The notes beneath the pieces were generated by a model, which worked only from the letters and a program-made list of their open reading frames with translations, had not been told where the DNA came from and searched no databases. Shown here in pieces: positions 1-9,183 of a DNA stretch of 64,000 nt; positions within the stretch are counted from its first letter, which is position 1, and every line of letters begins with the position of its first letter. The position numbers and the translations under genes were made by a program. The stretch is from NCBI RefSeq assembly GCF_000743355.1, contig NZ_JQEI01000016.1:124001-188000 (forward strand), in the 5' to 3' direction. The DNA comes from Serratia sp. Ag1 (GTDB taxonomy: Bacteria > Pseudomonadota > Gammaproteobacteria > Enterobacterales > Enterobacteriaceae).

Positions 1-253
1 GCCGCAATTGCAGCAGTTGGCTTTCCGTTTCTGCCAAATAATTATCGGCTTGCTGTACGGCGGTAATTTGCCTATTAAGCTGCACGTTGTAGCGTAAAGG
101 CCGCGTTGAGATCAGCGCAGCTTCAGGAAAAGGATTACGAGCCTCAGGGGTTTTAACAATTTTACGTTGTTGAACCGACTGAGGTGCCTCCAGCCTGCCG
201 CCCGTTAACGCGGCAGACGTGGAAGATGGAATAGTTTTTAAACCGACTTGCAT
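1..253 (-). CDS. Partial flagellar-locus protein in the LafW position (N-terminal 84 residues)
   Basis: An open frame runs leftward from ATG at 253 off the window edge. It begins MQVGLKTIPSSTSAAL and stays open to base 1. It starts 5 bases after the flgL stop, so it is almost certainly co-transcribed with the flgB-L operon. In E. coli Flag-2 the gene after lfgL is lafW, a putative hook-associated protein. The identification rests on position only; I do not recognise the sequence. The glutamine-rich segment around residues 60-84 (AVQQADNYLAETESQLLQL) looks helical, as expected of an axial or chaperone-like protein. Confidence 0.55.
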   Translation of the reverse strand, partial: MQVGLKTIPSSTSAALTGGRLEAPQSVQQRKIVKTPEARNPFPEAALISTRPLRYNVQLNRQITAVQQADNYLAETESQLLQLR

Positions 254-258
254 AACCG

Positions 259-1176
259 TTACATCACATTAAAGAGCGAGAGTTGGCTAATCATATTGTA
301 AGCTTTATTGGTGATCTGCACCGAATTGATATAAAGCTGCAAATTGACACTGGTTGTTGCCCAGTCAGCATCAGCAAGTTCACTCGCCACTTGACTATTG
401 GCGGAACTCACGTCGGTATGGGCGTTATCCAGCAGGGTTAAACGATTCTGACGTCCACCCAGATCGGTGAATATGGCAGCTACGTTATCTCGCGTATTAT
501 TGACAGATTCCAGCATCGTGGTGATGTCGCTCTGGTAATCACTAATGGCGGCATTGGGATCTTGCATCTTTTCACTCAGCGCTTTGAGTTGGTTGAGCAT
601 CTCCAGTTGATCGCCTCCTTGAGAGAAGGCCTGCGCCAAGTGGGTATTTTCGGTTAAATTTACACCATTTGCAACCGTTGTTTCACGCGTACCGTCATTA
701 CCGGCGTAAATATACTGCTGGCTGGTTTCATCCCATTGAACTGGCTTGGTATCTGTTTTCGTACCAGAGAACAGATAGCTGCCATTCTCATTTTGCGTAT
801 TCATCACCGCAACCAGCGTTTCCAGCATCGACTCCAACTCTTTGCCGTATCCAGCCATATCTGTCTGGCTGTGCGTATCGTTGGCGGCAGACAGTAACTT
901 GTCGTTAAGCGCCAAAAGCTGGTTATTGACCGCGCTGACATGTGATTCCTGGATCGCCAACCGGCCACTGACGCTGGTGATATTACTTTGGTACTGCGTA
1001 ATCGCAGACTGCTCGCGGTTGATCTGCACCAGACGGCTGGCTGCAACCGGATCGTCAGAAGGGACATTAACACGCTTCTGAGTGGCCATCTGCTCCATCA
1101 ACTTACTGATACGTGTACCATTCTGGTTCAGTTGTGCGAGCATGGCGTTAGAATTATAAAGACTACTGACACGCAT
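259..1176 (-). CDS. flgL: Flagellar hook-filament junction protein FlgL (Flag-2 LfgL)
   Basis: This is the second hook-filament junction protein, polymerising between FlgK and the filament outside the cell. The 305-residue length is close to the usual size of about 300-320. The N-terminus shows the flagellin-like helix with the segment RVNVPSDDPVAASRL near residues 33-48, and the C-terminus ends in a second conserved helix (SVQITNKAYNMISQLSLF), the pair that forms the axial coiled coil. The start has an AGGAAA ribosome site. It is the last clear gene of the flgB-L operon and is separated from flgK by a palindromic repeat. Confidence 0.9.
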   Translation of the reverse strand: MRVSSLYNSNAMLAQLNQNGTRISKLMEQMATQKRVNVPSDDPVAASRLVQINREQSAITQYQSNITSVSGRLAIQESHVSAVNNQLLALNDKLLSAANDTHSQTDMAGYGKELESMLETLVAVMNTQNENGSYLFSGTKTDTKPVQWDETSQQYIYAGNDGTRETTVANGVNLTENTHLAQAFSQGGDQLEMLNQLKALSEKMQDPNAAISDYQSDITTMLESVNNTRDNVAAIFTDLGGRQNRLTLLDNAHTDVSSANSQVASELADADWATTSVNLQLYINSVQITNKAYNMISQLSLFNVM

Positions 1177-1192
1177 GAATTATTTCCTCATC

Positions 1193-1257
1193 GTTATACC
1201 CGTCATACTTCGTGTTGCTGGTAGCTTATAAACAACGCGAATTATTCGGGGTGTAAC
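1193..1257. repeat. 65-bp palindromic dispersed repeat between flgK and flgL
   Basis: The ends GTTATACC and GGGGTGTAAC are imperfect inverted copies. The inner arms CTTCGTGTTGCT and AACAACGCGAA also pair, giving one long hairpin. The left arm TATACCC..TCATACTTC matches the repeats at 26141, 29204 and 49071. It lies inside the flagellar operon, so the transcript would carry the hairpin just before the flgL ribosome site. Confidence 0.7.
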
Positions 1258-1259
1258 CA

Positions 1260-2630
1260 TCAAAACAGGTTAAGTAAATCACTGAAAATCTGATCGCCTG
1301 TAGCGATCACTTTCAGGTTGGCTTGGTAGGCGTGCATATACACTTGCAGGTTAATGGCCTCTTCGTCGTTATTCACGCCGCTCAGGTTGTCACGCTGAAT
1401 CTGCGCCTGTTGGAAGATGGCGGTAGCCGCTTCCAGTTCAGTCTGGTTTTCACGGCTGGCAATACCGATCCCAGAAATAATCGACGCGGCCCCTTCATTC
1501 AGGCTCATGTCACCCATACCCGATATCGGGCTTTTCTTGTTCTTCAGATCCACCAGCGCCAGCAGATTATCGCCATTGCCTGCCTCACCGGGCTGGCTTG
1601 ACAGCGCCAGCTCTTCCGGCTTGAGGTTGTTGACCTGCAACATACCGCCAGGATTGCTGGGATCGAACACAAACAGAGGTTTGCCTGGGTTACCATTGAG
1701 ATCAAACCCTTGTTCCAGTTGGCTGTTAAACATGTCAGCCAGCGTCTGAGCCATCCCTTGGATCGAGTCCTGCATATTTTTAAGCGGACCGCTTTCATAA
1801 TCGTGCAGCGCCCCTAACTGCCCCCCCATTGAGGGGTTCAGGGAAAATTCACTGTTACCAAACTGCAGATTGATAGACGTGCTGCCGTCGCTGTTTTTAC
1901 CCACCGCCAATTGCCCGGAGGTATTGCCGCTCACCAGCGGTTGCCCGCCTTTCAGGGCTACTGTGTAACGCCCGGCGTGATCTTCACTGATCTTCACGTC
2001 GGCAAAACCGCTTAACTGTTTGACCAACTCATCACGCTGATCGCGTAATGCGCTGGCATTGCCCCCAGACGCTTCCATCTCGGAGATCTTCTGGTTGTAG
2101 CTGGCGATATTGCTGCTCAGGACGTTGATGTTTTCAACCGAGGCCTCACGCTGGGCAGCGATCGAGGTTTTCTGGCTGTTGATAAAGTCGTTGGTGTTAT
2201 TAAAACGCATCGCCAGCGAGTTCGCCTGGTTAAGCGCCTGTTGACGTAATGCCGGTGACTCGGGTTGCGTCGTCATGGCGCTTAATGAAGCAAAAAACTC
2301 ATCAAGCCCGCTACCCAAACTGGTGGATTCATTACCCACCACTTTTTCCAAAGCGCCCAGGTACTGCTGCCCGGCGTTGTAATAGCTCGCTTTGCCATTG
2401 GTATGCCAAACTTGCCCCACCAGGTACTGATCGGAAACCCGCCGGATGCTGTCGACCTGTACACCATTACCTGCCGCCAGGCCGACTTGTCCCATCGGGC
2501 CGATGGAGCTTTGCTGCACCACCTGGCGGCTATAGCCCGGCGTCAAGGTGTTAGCGATGTTCATAGAGGTCACATTCATTCCCATACGGGCGGCCTGTAA
2601 ACCACTAAACGCGATATTCGTGATACTCAT
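1260..2630 (-). CDS. flgK: Flagellar hook-associated protein FlgK (Flag-2 LfgK)
   Basis: This is the first hook-filament junction protein, sitting at the distal end of the hook. It has 456 residues against roughly 550 in the Salmonella primary system, so the central variable domain is shorter. The N-terminus carries the rod/hook signature (GLQAARMGMNVTSMNIAN, then TPGYSR) at about residues 10-35. The C-terminus has the matching helix (NDEEAINLQVYMHAYQANLKVI). It follows flgJ after only 3 bases. Confidence 0.92.
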   Translation of the reverse strand: MSITNIAFSGLQAARMGMNVTSMNIANTLTPGYSRQVVQQSSIGPMGQVGLAAGNGVQVDSIRRVSDQYLVGQVWHTNGKASYYNAGQQYLGALEKVVGNESTSLGSGLDEFFASLSAMTTQPESPALRQQALNQANSLAMRFNNTNDFINSQKTSIAAQREASVENINVLSSNIASYNQKISEMEASGGNASALRDQRDELVKQLSGFADVKISEDHAGRYTVALKGGQPLVSGNTSGQLAVGKNSDGSTSINLQFGNSEFSLNPSMGGQLGALHDYESGPLKNMQDSIQGMAQTLADMFNSQLEQGFDLNGNPGKPLFVFDPSNPGGMLQVNNLKPEELALSSQPGEAGNGDNLLALVDLKNKKSPISGMGDMSLNEGAASIISGIGIASRENQTELEAATAIFQQAQIQRDNLSGVNNDEEAINLQVYMHAYQANLKVIATGDQIFSDLLNLF

Positions 2631-2633
2631 AGG

Positions 2634-3029
2634 TTACTCCTCCCTTCTGCTCATCACGGGGATGACAGGAGGGGTTAATTCTTGTGGCTGCTGCTGTAGA
2701 GCGACACTTTTCTGGTCAATCTTAAGCTCACCCTGTGTTGCAGGTGCCAGTTGAGCCATGATCATCTCGGCAATGCCGCTGCTGCGCTGCGAAGCAAGCT
2801 CTGTCGCCATCCTGTCATCATAAAAATCGCGCATCATGCGCTGCTGCTTGCTGTTAAAGGGATCGCCCTCGTTCACCATGGCGTCAGACGCTTTACGCAT
2901 CTGATGCATGACGGAACGCAGAAACATAGCTTCAAACTGCTCTGCAGCCTGTTCGAGGGTCTGGGGTTTGACTTGCCCGCCAAAATCTCCGGGCAACACT
3001 GCTTGTTGACGATTGATAGCATTGATCAC
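2634..3029 (-). CDS. flgJ: Single-domain rod assembly protein FlgJ (Flag-2 LfgJ)
   Basis: This 131-residue protein carries only the rod-binding/capping part of FlgJ (AAEQFEAMFLRSVMHQMRKA near residues 28-47). The C-terminal glucosaminidase domain of the approximately 316-residue Salmonella protein is absent. The rod cap guides rod polymerisation in the periplasm; the missing muramidase activity must come from elsewhere or from the primary system. The frame ends cleanly between flgI and flgK, so this is a natural short form rather than a truncation. Confidence 0.88.
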   Translation of the reverse strand: MINAINRQQAVLPGDFGGQVKPQTLEQAAEQFEAMFLRSVMHQMRKASDAMVNEGDPFNSKQQRMMRDFYDDRMATELASQRSSGIAEMIMAQLAPATQGELKIDQKSVALQQQPQELTPPVIPVMSRREE

Positions 3030-3040
3030 GGCCTGGCTCC

Positions 3041-4135
3041 TTAGATCACGACCAATTCGGCATCCAGCGCGCCTGCTTCGTGCAGCGCCTGCAAAATAGC
3101 CATGGTATCGTCAGGGGCGGCCCCTAGACTGTTAATGGTGCTGACAATACTGCGCAGGTTGGTACCGGTTGGAACCGTCACCATTTGCCCACGACCGCGA
3201 TTAACGCTGACGCTGCTTTCCGGCGTTGCTACCGTTTGCCCGCGGCTAAAGGCCGGAGGCTGGCTCACATTGGTGCTCTCGTTGATAGTGACCGTCAGAT
3301 TGCCATGAGAAACCGCAGCTGAACGCACCACCACACCCTCACCGATCACCACTGTTCCAGTACGGGCATTGAACACCACACGTGGACGCTGTTTACCGAC
3401 ATTGATCTGCACATCTTCCAGCATCGACATAAAGGCGACGCGGGCACCGGCACCTTGCGGTGCTTTTACTACCACGTTGGTGGAGTTCTGTGCCGTGGCG
3501 GTATTGGCGCCGAAGGCGTTATTGAGCGCGACGGCAATATTGTTGGCCGTTTTAAAGCTAGGGCGCTTGAGGTTCAGTGTTACCTGATCGTTTTCCTGAA
3601 AATCGCTTGGGATCTCACGCTCGATCGAGGCTCCGTTGGGCACTCTGCCCACCGTCGGGGTATTGATGGTCACGCTGGAGCCACTATTCCCCTCCGCTTT
3701 GATCCCCCCAACGACCACGTTGCCTTGTGCCAGAGCGTAGACTTCGCCGTCTGCACCGCGCAGTTGGGTCAGCAACAGCGTTCCGCCGCGCAAACTTTTG
3801 GCGTCACCGATGGAAGAGACGGTCACGTCAATGGTCTGCCCACGGGCATAACCGGGTGGCAAGGTCGCGCTGATCGCTACGGCAGCCACGTTTTTAACTT
3901 TAGGGTCAATTTTCGCTGGCATCTGCACGCCAAACTGGCGCAGCATGTTGGTCACCGACTGACTGGTGAACTTCACCTGGTTTTTGTCGCCGCTGCCGTC
4001 GAGCCCGACGACTAGGCTGTAACCGACCAGTTGGTTACCGCGTACTCCTTGAATATCAACCAGATCGCCCAGCGTTTCCGCCCAGCTCACCGCGCTCCAA
4101 AGAAGTGAAAAGAAAATAATAAAATAATGACGCAT
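3041..4135 (-). CDS. flgI: Flagellar P-ring protein FlgI (Flag-2 LfgI)
   Basis: FlgI forms the periplasmic P ring around the rod at the peptidoglycan layer. The 364-residue protein starts with a Sec signal (hydrophobic core [13 protein letters not shown], likely cut after SWA). The mature protein opens with the family signature around residues 28-50 ([20 protein letters not shown]). Length and sequence fit the family end to end, finishing in the usual [12 protein letters not shown]. It lies between flgH and flgJ with gaps of about 11 bases. Confidence 0.95.
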   Translation of the reverse strand: MRHYFIIFFSLLWSAVSWAETLGDLVDIQGVRGNQLVGYSLVVGLDGSGDKNQVKFTSQSVTNMLRQFGVQMPAKIDPKVKNVAAVAISATLPPGYARGQTIDVTVSSIGDAKSLRGGTLLLTQLRGADGEVYALAQGNVVVGGIKAEGNSGSSVTINTPTVGRVPNGASIEREIPSDFQENDQVTLNLKRPSFKTANNIAVALNNAFGANTATAQNSTNVVVKAPQGAGARVAFMSMLEDVQINVGKQRPRVVFNARTGTVVIGEGVVVRSAAVSHGNLTVTINESTNVSQPPAFSRGQTVATPESSVSVNRGRGQMVTVPTGTNLRSIVSTINSLGAAPDDTMAILQALHEAGALDAELVVI

Positions 4136-4146
4136 GACAGCTCCTG

Positions 4147-4812
4147 TTAGATCGGGAATACGGGGTGGTTAAAGATACGGGTCAGCCAGCCTGCGGTATT
4201 GGCATCGCTCAATGCCCCACGCCCAGCATAAGAAATTCGTGCATTGGCAATGCGTTGCGATGACACTGAGTTATCACGCTCCACATCGTCGGCACGTACC
4301 AGCCCCGTCACGCGCATATACTCATCGCCCTGATTGAGCGTGAGCCACTTCTCCCCACGAACTGCCAACACGCCGTTTGGCAACACCTTGTACACCGCAA
4401 CCGTAATCGAACCACGCAGGCTGTTTTGCTGCTGTGATACCGCGTTGCCGCTAAAATTACGGTCGGCATCCACAGAACCACTCAACTGATCTACCGAACG
4501 GCCAAAAGCTTCTGGTACACCGATGGAAACATTGTTCTTTTTGCCGAAATTGGTACGTGCCTGTTTGCTGGCCTGGGTAGACTCATCAAGACGCACAGTC
4601 AGGATATCCCCCACCCGGTAAGCGCGGCGATCTTGCAGCAGCGACCAGTTGTAGGCTCCGTTATAAAGGCCACCACCGCTGACCTGGCTGGCAGGCGCAA
4701 GAATATCTTCCGGTGGTGCGTAGGCCTCATCGTCTTTTTTGACTAACAGAGGCGAGCTGCCGCATCCGGTCAATACCAAGGCCAATAAACTCATAACACA
4801 TATCTTTTTCAT
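4147..4812 (-). CDS. flgH: Flagellar L-ring lipoprotein FlgH (Flag-2 LfgH)
   Basis: FlgH is the outer-membrane L-ring lipoprotein. I place the start at ATG 4812 rather than at the in-frame GTG 21 bases upstream, because from 4812 the protein opens with a proper lipoprotein signal, [17 protein letters not shown], with the lipobox cysteine at residue 17. The protein then has 221 residues, close to the usual 230. The C-terminal part ([20 protein letters not shown]) is the conserved L-ring region. The gene is third after flgF in the leftward operon. Confidence 0.93.
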   Translation of the reverse strand: MKKICVMSLLALVLTGCGSSPLLVKKDDEAYAPPEDILAPASQVSGGGLYNGAYNWSLLQDRRAYRVGDILTVRLDESTQASKQARTNFGKKNNVSIGVPEAFGRSVDQLSGSVDADRNFSGNAVSQQQNSLRGSITVAVYKVLPNGVLAVRGEKWLTLNQGDEYMRVTGLVRADDVERDNSVSSQRIANARISYAGRGALSDANTAGWLTRIFNHPVFPI

Positions 4813-4840
4813 TACGTTCTTCACTTCTTCCACTCAACCA

Positions 4841-5626
4841 TTACATGGTCTGAGTAATAAACTTCAACATATCATCGGCCGCAGAGACCATTTTGGCGTT
4901 CATTTCATAGGCGCGCTGGATGGTGATCATATCGACCATTTCTTCAACAACCTGGACGTTCGAACCTTCCAATGCCCCTTGTTCCAACTGGCCAAAAGCT
5001 TCTTCGCCGGGAACCCCTTCCACTGCTGCGCCACTGGCCGCAGTTTCACGGTACATATTGCCCCCGACGGCTTCCAAACCGGCCGGATTGACGAAATTCA
5101 CCAGGGTAATCTGGCCCAGTTCCACCAGATCTGTCTCACCACCGACGCTCGCCATTACCGTGCCGTCTTTGGCAATCTGGATCTCTTTGGTCTGCTCAGG
5201 CAATTCAATTTGCGGGATCAATGGCAGACCTTGCGCGGTAACGATGATGCCGTCCGCATTCTTCTGCAGGTTACCGGCGCGGGTGTAGCCAATATCGCCA
5301 TCCGGCATTTCCACCTGGAAAAAGCCCTGGCCAGCGATCGCGACGTCAAGGTTTTGCCCGGTATTCTGTACGTTGCCGACGGAGAACTCTTTCTGCGTAC
5401 CGACAATTTTCACACCGCTACCAAACTGCACGCCGGTCGGCGCCATGTTGTTCTGATCCAACTGGCTGCCTGGTGCGCGCTGGTTCTGGTAAAACAGATC
5501 GGAGAACATCACTCGATCACGTTTAAAACCGGTGGTATTAACGTTCGCCAGGTTGTTTGAGATGGCACTCATTTTAGCGTCTTGCGCCGCAAGGCCGGTT
5601 TTGCTAATCCATAACGCTGAATTCAT
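4841..5626 (-). CDS. flgG: Flagellar distal rod protein FlgG (Flag-2 LfgG)
   Basis: FlgG builds the distal rod that crosses the periplasm. At 261 residues it matches the usual 260. It begins with the rod-protein N-terminal motif (KTGLAAQDAKMSAISNNLANVNTTGFKRDR) and ends with the paired C-terminal helix (NVQVVEEMVDMITIQRAYEMNAK). The residues YTRAGNLQKNADG near position 95 are the standard D1 region. Confidence 0.95.
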   Translation of the reverse strand: MNSALWISKTGLAAQDAKMSAISNNLANVNTTGFKRDRVMFSDLFYQNQRAPGSQLDQNNMAPTGVQFGSGVKIVGTQKEFSVGNVQNTGQNLDVAIAGQGFFQVEMPDGDIGYTRAGNLQKNADGIIVTAQGLPLIPQIELPEQTKEIQIAKDGTVMASVGGETDLVELGQITLVNFVNPAGLEAVGGNMYRETAASGAAVEGVPGEEAFGQLEQGALEGSNVQVVEEMVDMITIQRAYEMNAKMVSAADDMLKFITQTM

Positions 5627-5653
5627 TACTGTTATCCTACTTTCTTTAAGTCA

Positions 5654-6385
5654 TTAACTGCCGCGTAGCAGGCGATTGCCCGCATTGGCCAGGTCTTCTG
5701 CTGATTTCATCATTTTGATCTGGGCTTCGAACTGGCGGTTCAGCGCAATACTGGCCACCATCTCGTTGATGGCCGATACGTTTGAACCTTCCAGATGCCT
5801 TGCCGCCACCGTGATTTCTTCCGCACGCGGATTGGTGGTTGCCTGTGTGATCAGAAAACCATTTTCGTTTTTTTGCAGTTCCTGGGCCGCAATATCCACC
5901 AGCTTGATGCGATCAACATCGATAGGAGCGGCAACGCCGCCACCCTCAGGAATAATGGTGATCACCCCATCATCAGCGATGGTGATCTGTGAATAGGGCG
6001 GCAGAATGATGGGACCATTGTCACCTTCTACCGGCAGACCCTCGATCGTCAGTTCGCCATCGGCCCCAATATCCATCTGCCCGTTACGGGTGTAGACCTC
6101 ACGGTTACCGCTGGTGAGAGCGATAAGGCCATTGCCTTTGATCGCCACATCCAGATCGCGCCCGGTCGATTTAGCCACGCCCGGTGCCATATTGATGCCA
6201 CCGTTGCCGGAGCTGACCAGAAAGCGTGAGGAGAACCCCGCACCGGTCACTTGCTGCGTCATGGCCGTTTCCAAATCATGGCGGAAACCTTGCGTATTGA
6301 CGTTTGCCAGGTTGTTAGCGTGGATCTGCTGCTGAATCAGAGTGCGATTTGCGCCGCTGGTGGCGGTAAAAAGTAAGTGATCCAT
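5654..6385 (-). CDS. flgF: Flagellar proximal rod protein FlgF (Flag-2 LfgF)
   Basis: FlgF is a proximal rod subunit. The 243-residue protein has the N-terminal signature QQQIHANNLANVNTQGFRHD and the C-terminal helix SNVSAINEMVASIALNRQFE. Its ATG overlaps the flgE stop by one base (TAATG), which indicates translational coupling. Compared with FlgG it lacks a long tail, as usual for FlgF. Confidence 0.93.
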   Translation of the reverse strand: MDHLLFTATSGANRTLIQQQIHANNLANVNTQGFRHDLETAMTQQVTGAGFSSRFLVSSGNGGINMAPGVAKSTGRDLDVAIKGNGLIALTSGNREVYTRNGQMDIGADGELTIEGLPVEGDNGPIILPPYSQITIADDGVITIIPEGGGVAAPIDVDRIKLVDIAAQELQKNENGFLITQATTNPRAEEITVAARHLEGSNVSAINEMVASIALNRQFEAQIKMMKSAEDLANAGNRLLRGS

Positions 6386-7578
6386 TAGACCGCCTGGAAC
6401 AGTGCCGACATCATGCTGTCATTGGTGCTGATCACTTTGGTATTGGCCTGATAATTGCGTTGTGCCGTCATCAAACCGACCAGTTCAGCGGTCAGATCCA
6501 CGTTGGAGGATTCCAACGCCCCTGCGGTCAGTGAACCCAACAGCCCAGTGCCGGGTGCACCGGTCAGCGGAGCGCCTGAACTGGCGGTTTGCGTCCAGAG
6601 CGTGCCGCTTTCTGAACTCAGGCCATTCGGGTTGGCAAAGTTAGCCAGGATCAGTTGCCCTTGCAGCAGACGCTCGCCGTTAGAAAAGGTGGCGTACACT
6701 GAGCCATCGGCATCAATCTGCTGACCAATTTTCTGGCCTGAAGCGTAACCGTTGCCCTGGTTTTTGCTGACGGTGAAGTCTGCGCCGTATTGGCTGGTGC
6801 CCGAATAGCTAAGGTCGATAGCCAAAGGCTCAGCGCCTGCAATATTCATCGACAGATTGACCGAACCGTTCGGGGTTTTCAGGATCCCTTGCTCGGAAAA
6901 CTCCATGGTCTGGCTTGCCGGGCTGTCGAGTGGCTCACCATCCATGTAGTAGTAAGCTTCCCAGGTGTTTTCACCGGTCTTGACAAAGTACTGGTTGAGC
7001 GTGTGCTCGCGGCCCAGTGAGTCATATACCTGAGTGGCATAGGTGTTGTTGTAAGAATTGCTGTCTTTAGGATCAAAAGGGGTGGTTTCTGGAACCTGAG
7101 CATTGGCATCCATGTTGGCGGTAAAGTTCAGGTTGCTGGTGGCTTTTGCCGGGATCGAACCGCTGCTGATGCTAAGGTTGCCCACGGTGCCCACTTGCAG
7201 CGCGCCGTTGGCATCGACCGGATACCCTTGCAGAGCCATTCCCTGGTTGTTGACCAGGTTACCGCTGTTGTCGGTACCGAAATAACCCGCACGGGTATAG
7301 GCCATGCCGCCTGCGTTGTCGCGTACGACAAAGAAGCCGTTGCCAGAGATCGCCAAATCCATACCGTTGCCGGTCGCGGTGATGTTGCCACCTTTGGTGA
7401 TGCTTTGGGTCACACCGCTCACCCCGACGCCCAGTGCCCGGTTTTGAGCATACAGTGACGAAAACTCGGCACGGCCAGACTTAAAACCCACGGTGCCAGA
7501 GTTGGCAATGTTATGAGAAATGGAGTTCAACTGTTCGTTGATGGCATTCAAACCCGTGGTGGCAATACTAAAACTCAT
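6385..7578 (-). CDS. flgE: Flagellar hook protein FlgE (Flag-2 LfgE)
   Basis: This is the structural subunit of the hook outside the cell. The 397-residue protein carries the hook/rod N-terminal motif (TGLNAINEQLNSISHNIANS) and C-terminal helix (SSNVDLTAELVGLMTAQRNY). The middle region YTRAGYFGTDNSGNLVNNQG is the D1 domain. Size is near the 403 residues of the Salmonella protein. It follows flgD after 44 bases. Confidence 0.95.
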   Translation of the reverse strand: MSFSIATTGLNAINEQLNSISHNIANSGTVGFKSGRAEFSSLYAQNRALGVGVSGVTQSITKGGNITATGNGMDLAISGNGFFVVRDNAGGMAYTRAGYFGTDNSGNLVNNQGMALQGYPVDANGALQVGTVGNLSISSGSIPAKATSNLNFTANMDANAQVPETTPFDPKDSNSYNNTYATQVYDSLGREHTLNQYFVKTGENTWEAYYYMDGEPLDSPASQTMEFSEQGILKTPNGSVNLSMNIAGAEPLAIDLSYSGTSQYGADFTVSKNQGNGYASGQKIGQQIDADGSVYATFSNGERLLQGQLILANFANPNGLSSESGTLWTQTASSGAPLTGAPGTGLLGSLTAGALESSNVDLTAELVGLMTAQRNYQANTKVISTNDSMMSALFQAV

Positions 7579-7622
7579 AAAATCAATTCCTAATGCTATT
7601 AAAAGTAAAAAATGATGTGCGC

Positions 7623-8300
7623 TTAAGCGTTCTTGTCAGAACCCGTGCGACCAAACTGCGTAATGTTGTGGTAAGGGAGCTCACCGACGCCTGGGATATT
7701 GAGCATGGTGGAACTGCCATCCAGCGGAATGCGCACACCGCTCACGGTGCCCCCCAGCTCAATCGGCACTTTGCTCTCTTCGGTATCGGTCACTACGCTC
7801 AGGCTGTATTTGCCTTCGCTCAGCCCCAGTTTTGCCGGATCGATAGTGAAATCCACCTGGCCGGTGTCCTGAGCGCCCAATTCAATCTTGTGTTCAACGC
7901 CCGCAGAATCTTTCACGATCACCGTCACCACATTGGCAGGGTGTTCCAGGGTCAAACGCCCATCAACCACCGTCTTACCGTCGCTGTTGAGGGTTTCGCT
8001 CTGTACCATCACCTTCTGCCCAACCAGGTTACCGGTTGACAGGGTTTGCAGGTTGTCCATCAGGACGGCGTTATTGGCCATCAGTTGCGACATATATTCC
8101 ATCGACTGCACCTGGGTCAGCTGAGCCAACTGGCTGACATACTCGGTGCCGTCAGTCGGGTTAAGCGGATCCTGGTTTTGGATCTGCGCGACCAGCAGCT
8201 TCATGAACATGTCATTGAGCCCGGGCATTCCCCCATTATTCGCTACGCCCTGATCGCTGCCGTAGGCGCTTTGGCTTTGTGGCGTGTTATTGACGTTCAT
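7623..8300 (-). CDS. flgD: Hook assembly scaffold FlgD (Flag-2 LfgD)
   Basis: FlgD caps the growing hook and is discarded when the hook is complete. The family signature FMKLLVAQIQNQDPLNPTDG lies at about residues 32-51, followed by the FlgD-type Ig-like fold in the C-terminal half. The length is 225 residues, as expected. The ATG overlaps the flgC stop by one base. Confidence 0.94.
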   Translation of the reverse strand: MNVNNTPQSQSAYGSDQGVANNGGMPGLNDMFMKLLVAQIQNQDPLNPTDGTEYVSQLAQLTQVQSMEYMSQLMANNAVLMDNLQTLSTGNLVGQKVMVQSETLNSDGKTVVDGRLTLEHPANVVTVIVKDSAGVEHKIELGAQDTGQVDFTIDPAKLGLSEGKYSLSVVTDTEESKVPIELGGTVSGVRIPLDGSSTMLNIPGVGELPYHNITQFGRTGSDKNA

Positions 8301-8734
8301 TAAGCTTCTCCAAGTCTCAGCAGGCTTTGCTGCATACTTTTAACGCTATTAAGGACATCAACGTTGGTTTCAAAGTTACGCGATGCTGCCATCATGTCGG
8401 CCATCTCTTCGACGACATTGACGTCGGGGTAGAAGACATAACCTTTCTCATCGGCCAGGGGGTGATGGGGTTCATAGCGCTGTACGGCGCCACCGGTTTC
8501 CACCACGTCCATCACCTGCACTCTGGCACCCGTGAGGCTGTTGTTGCCCATCAACTCATCGTTCTGATAAACCGCTGCAAAAACGGGGCGGCGGGCTTTG
8601 TACACACTTTCTTCACTCAATGCGGGGGATTCCGCGTTTGCCATGTTGCTGGCAATGGTGTTCAAACGAATGGTCTGCGCACTCATGGCAGAACCGGAAA
8701 CACGATAGATATTGTCAAACGACATAAGGGTCAT
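8300..8734 (-). CDS. flgC: Flagellar proximal rod protein FlgC (Flag-2 LfgC)
   Basis: FlgC is a proximal rod subunit. The N-terminal motif SGSAMSAQTIRLNTIASNMANAES and the C-terminal NVDVLNSVKSMQQSLLRL identify it. The segment YPDVNVVEEMADMMAASR is typical of FlgC. The first ATG (8734) is preferred over the one three codons later, because an AGG lies about 7 bases upstream of it. The length of 144 residues is slightly above the usual 134. Confidence 0.93.
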   Translation of the reverse strand: MTLMSFDNIYRVSGSAMSAQTIRLNTIASNMANAESPALSEESVYKARRPVFAAVYQNDELMGNNSLTGARVQVMDVVETGGAVQRYEPHHPLADEKGYVFYPDVNVVEEMADMMAASRNFETNVDVLNSVKSMQQSLLRLGEA

Positions 8735-8746
8735 TACCTGGTTAAA

Positions 8747-9097
8747 TTACTTACCTTCGATGGCCTTTTTCAGGCCACCAAACTTCATGTTTAAAAACGC
8801 CAGGCTCATCTGATAATCCTGCATATTTTTGGAAAACTCAGTCTGCTCGACATCCAGTGCAACGGTGTTGCCATCGAGAGAAGCCTGATAGGGCACACGA
8901 TATTTCTGCTGTACTGAGGTGCTGGTTGAAAAATGTCCTTTTGATCGTTGCATCTCAGCAGCAAAGTCAATATCTTTAGCTTGGAAGTTCGGGGTATTGA
9001 CATTAGCCAGATTGGCTGATAGCAACTCAGCTCGTGAAAGCCGGAGCGACACCGCTTGGGGATGAACGCTTAATGCCTTGTCAAAAGAAATACTCAC
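8747..9097 (-). CDS. flgB: Flagellar proximal rod protein FlgB (Flag-2 LfgB)
   Basis: FlgB forms the cell-proximal end of the rod. It has 116 residues, with the rod motif LLSANLANVNTPNFQAKDID at about 25-44 and a C-terminal helix ending FLNMKFGGLKKAIEG. It is the first gene of the leftward flgBCDEFGHIJKL operon and lies about 47 bases downstream of the transcription start predicted from the sigma-54 promoter at 9155-9170. Confidence 0.93.
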   Translation of the reverse strand: MSISFDKALSVHPQAVSLRLSRAELLSANLANVNTPNFQAKDIDFAAEMQRSKGHFSTSTSVQQKYRVPYQASLDGNTVALDVEQTEFSKNMQDYQMSLAFLNMKFGGLKKAIEGK

Positions 9098-9154
9098 TAC
9101 CTTCTACCTCTTGATTTAAATAACCTGCCAAATATTTGCTATGCTGTTCTATAT

Positions 9155-9170
9155 AGCAACAACCGTGCCA
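9155..9170 (-). promoter_or_regulatory. Sigma-54 promoter of the flgB operon
   Basis: On the minus strand the sequence reads TGGCACGGTTGTTGCT. This fits the RpoN consensus TGGCACG-N4-TTGCW exactly, with GG and GC ten bases apart. It faces flgB, and transcription would begin near 9144. Control by the LafK activator encoded in this cluster is an inference from the lateral flagella of Vibrio and Aeromonas. Confidence 0.85.
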
Positions 9171-9183
9171 GAGTTTTAACATC

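Noticed and set aside
9126-9140. Sigma-54 promoter for flgA on the plus strand (TGCCAAATATTTGCT)
   Set aside because: The first element is TGCC, not TGGC, and the spacing is one base short.
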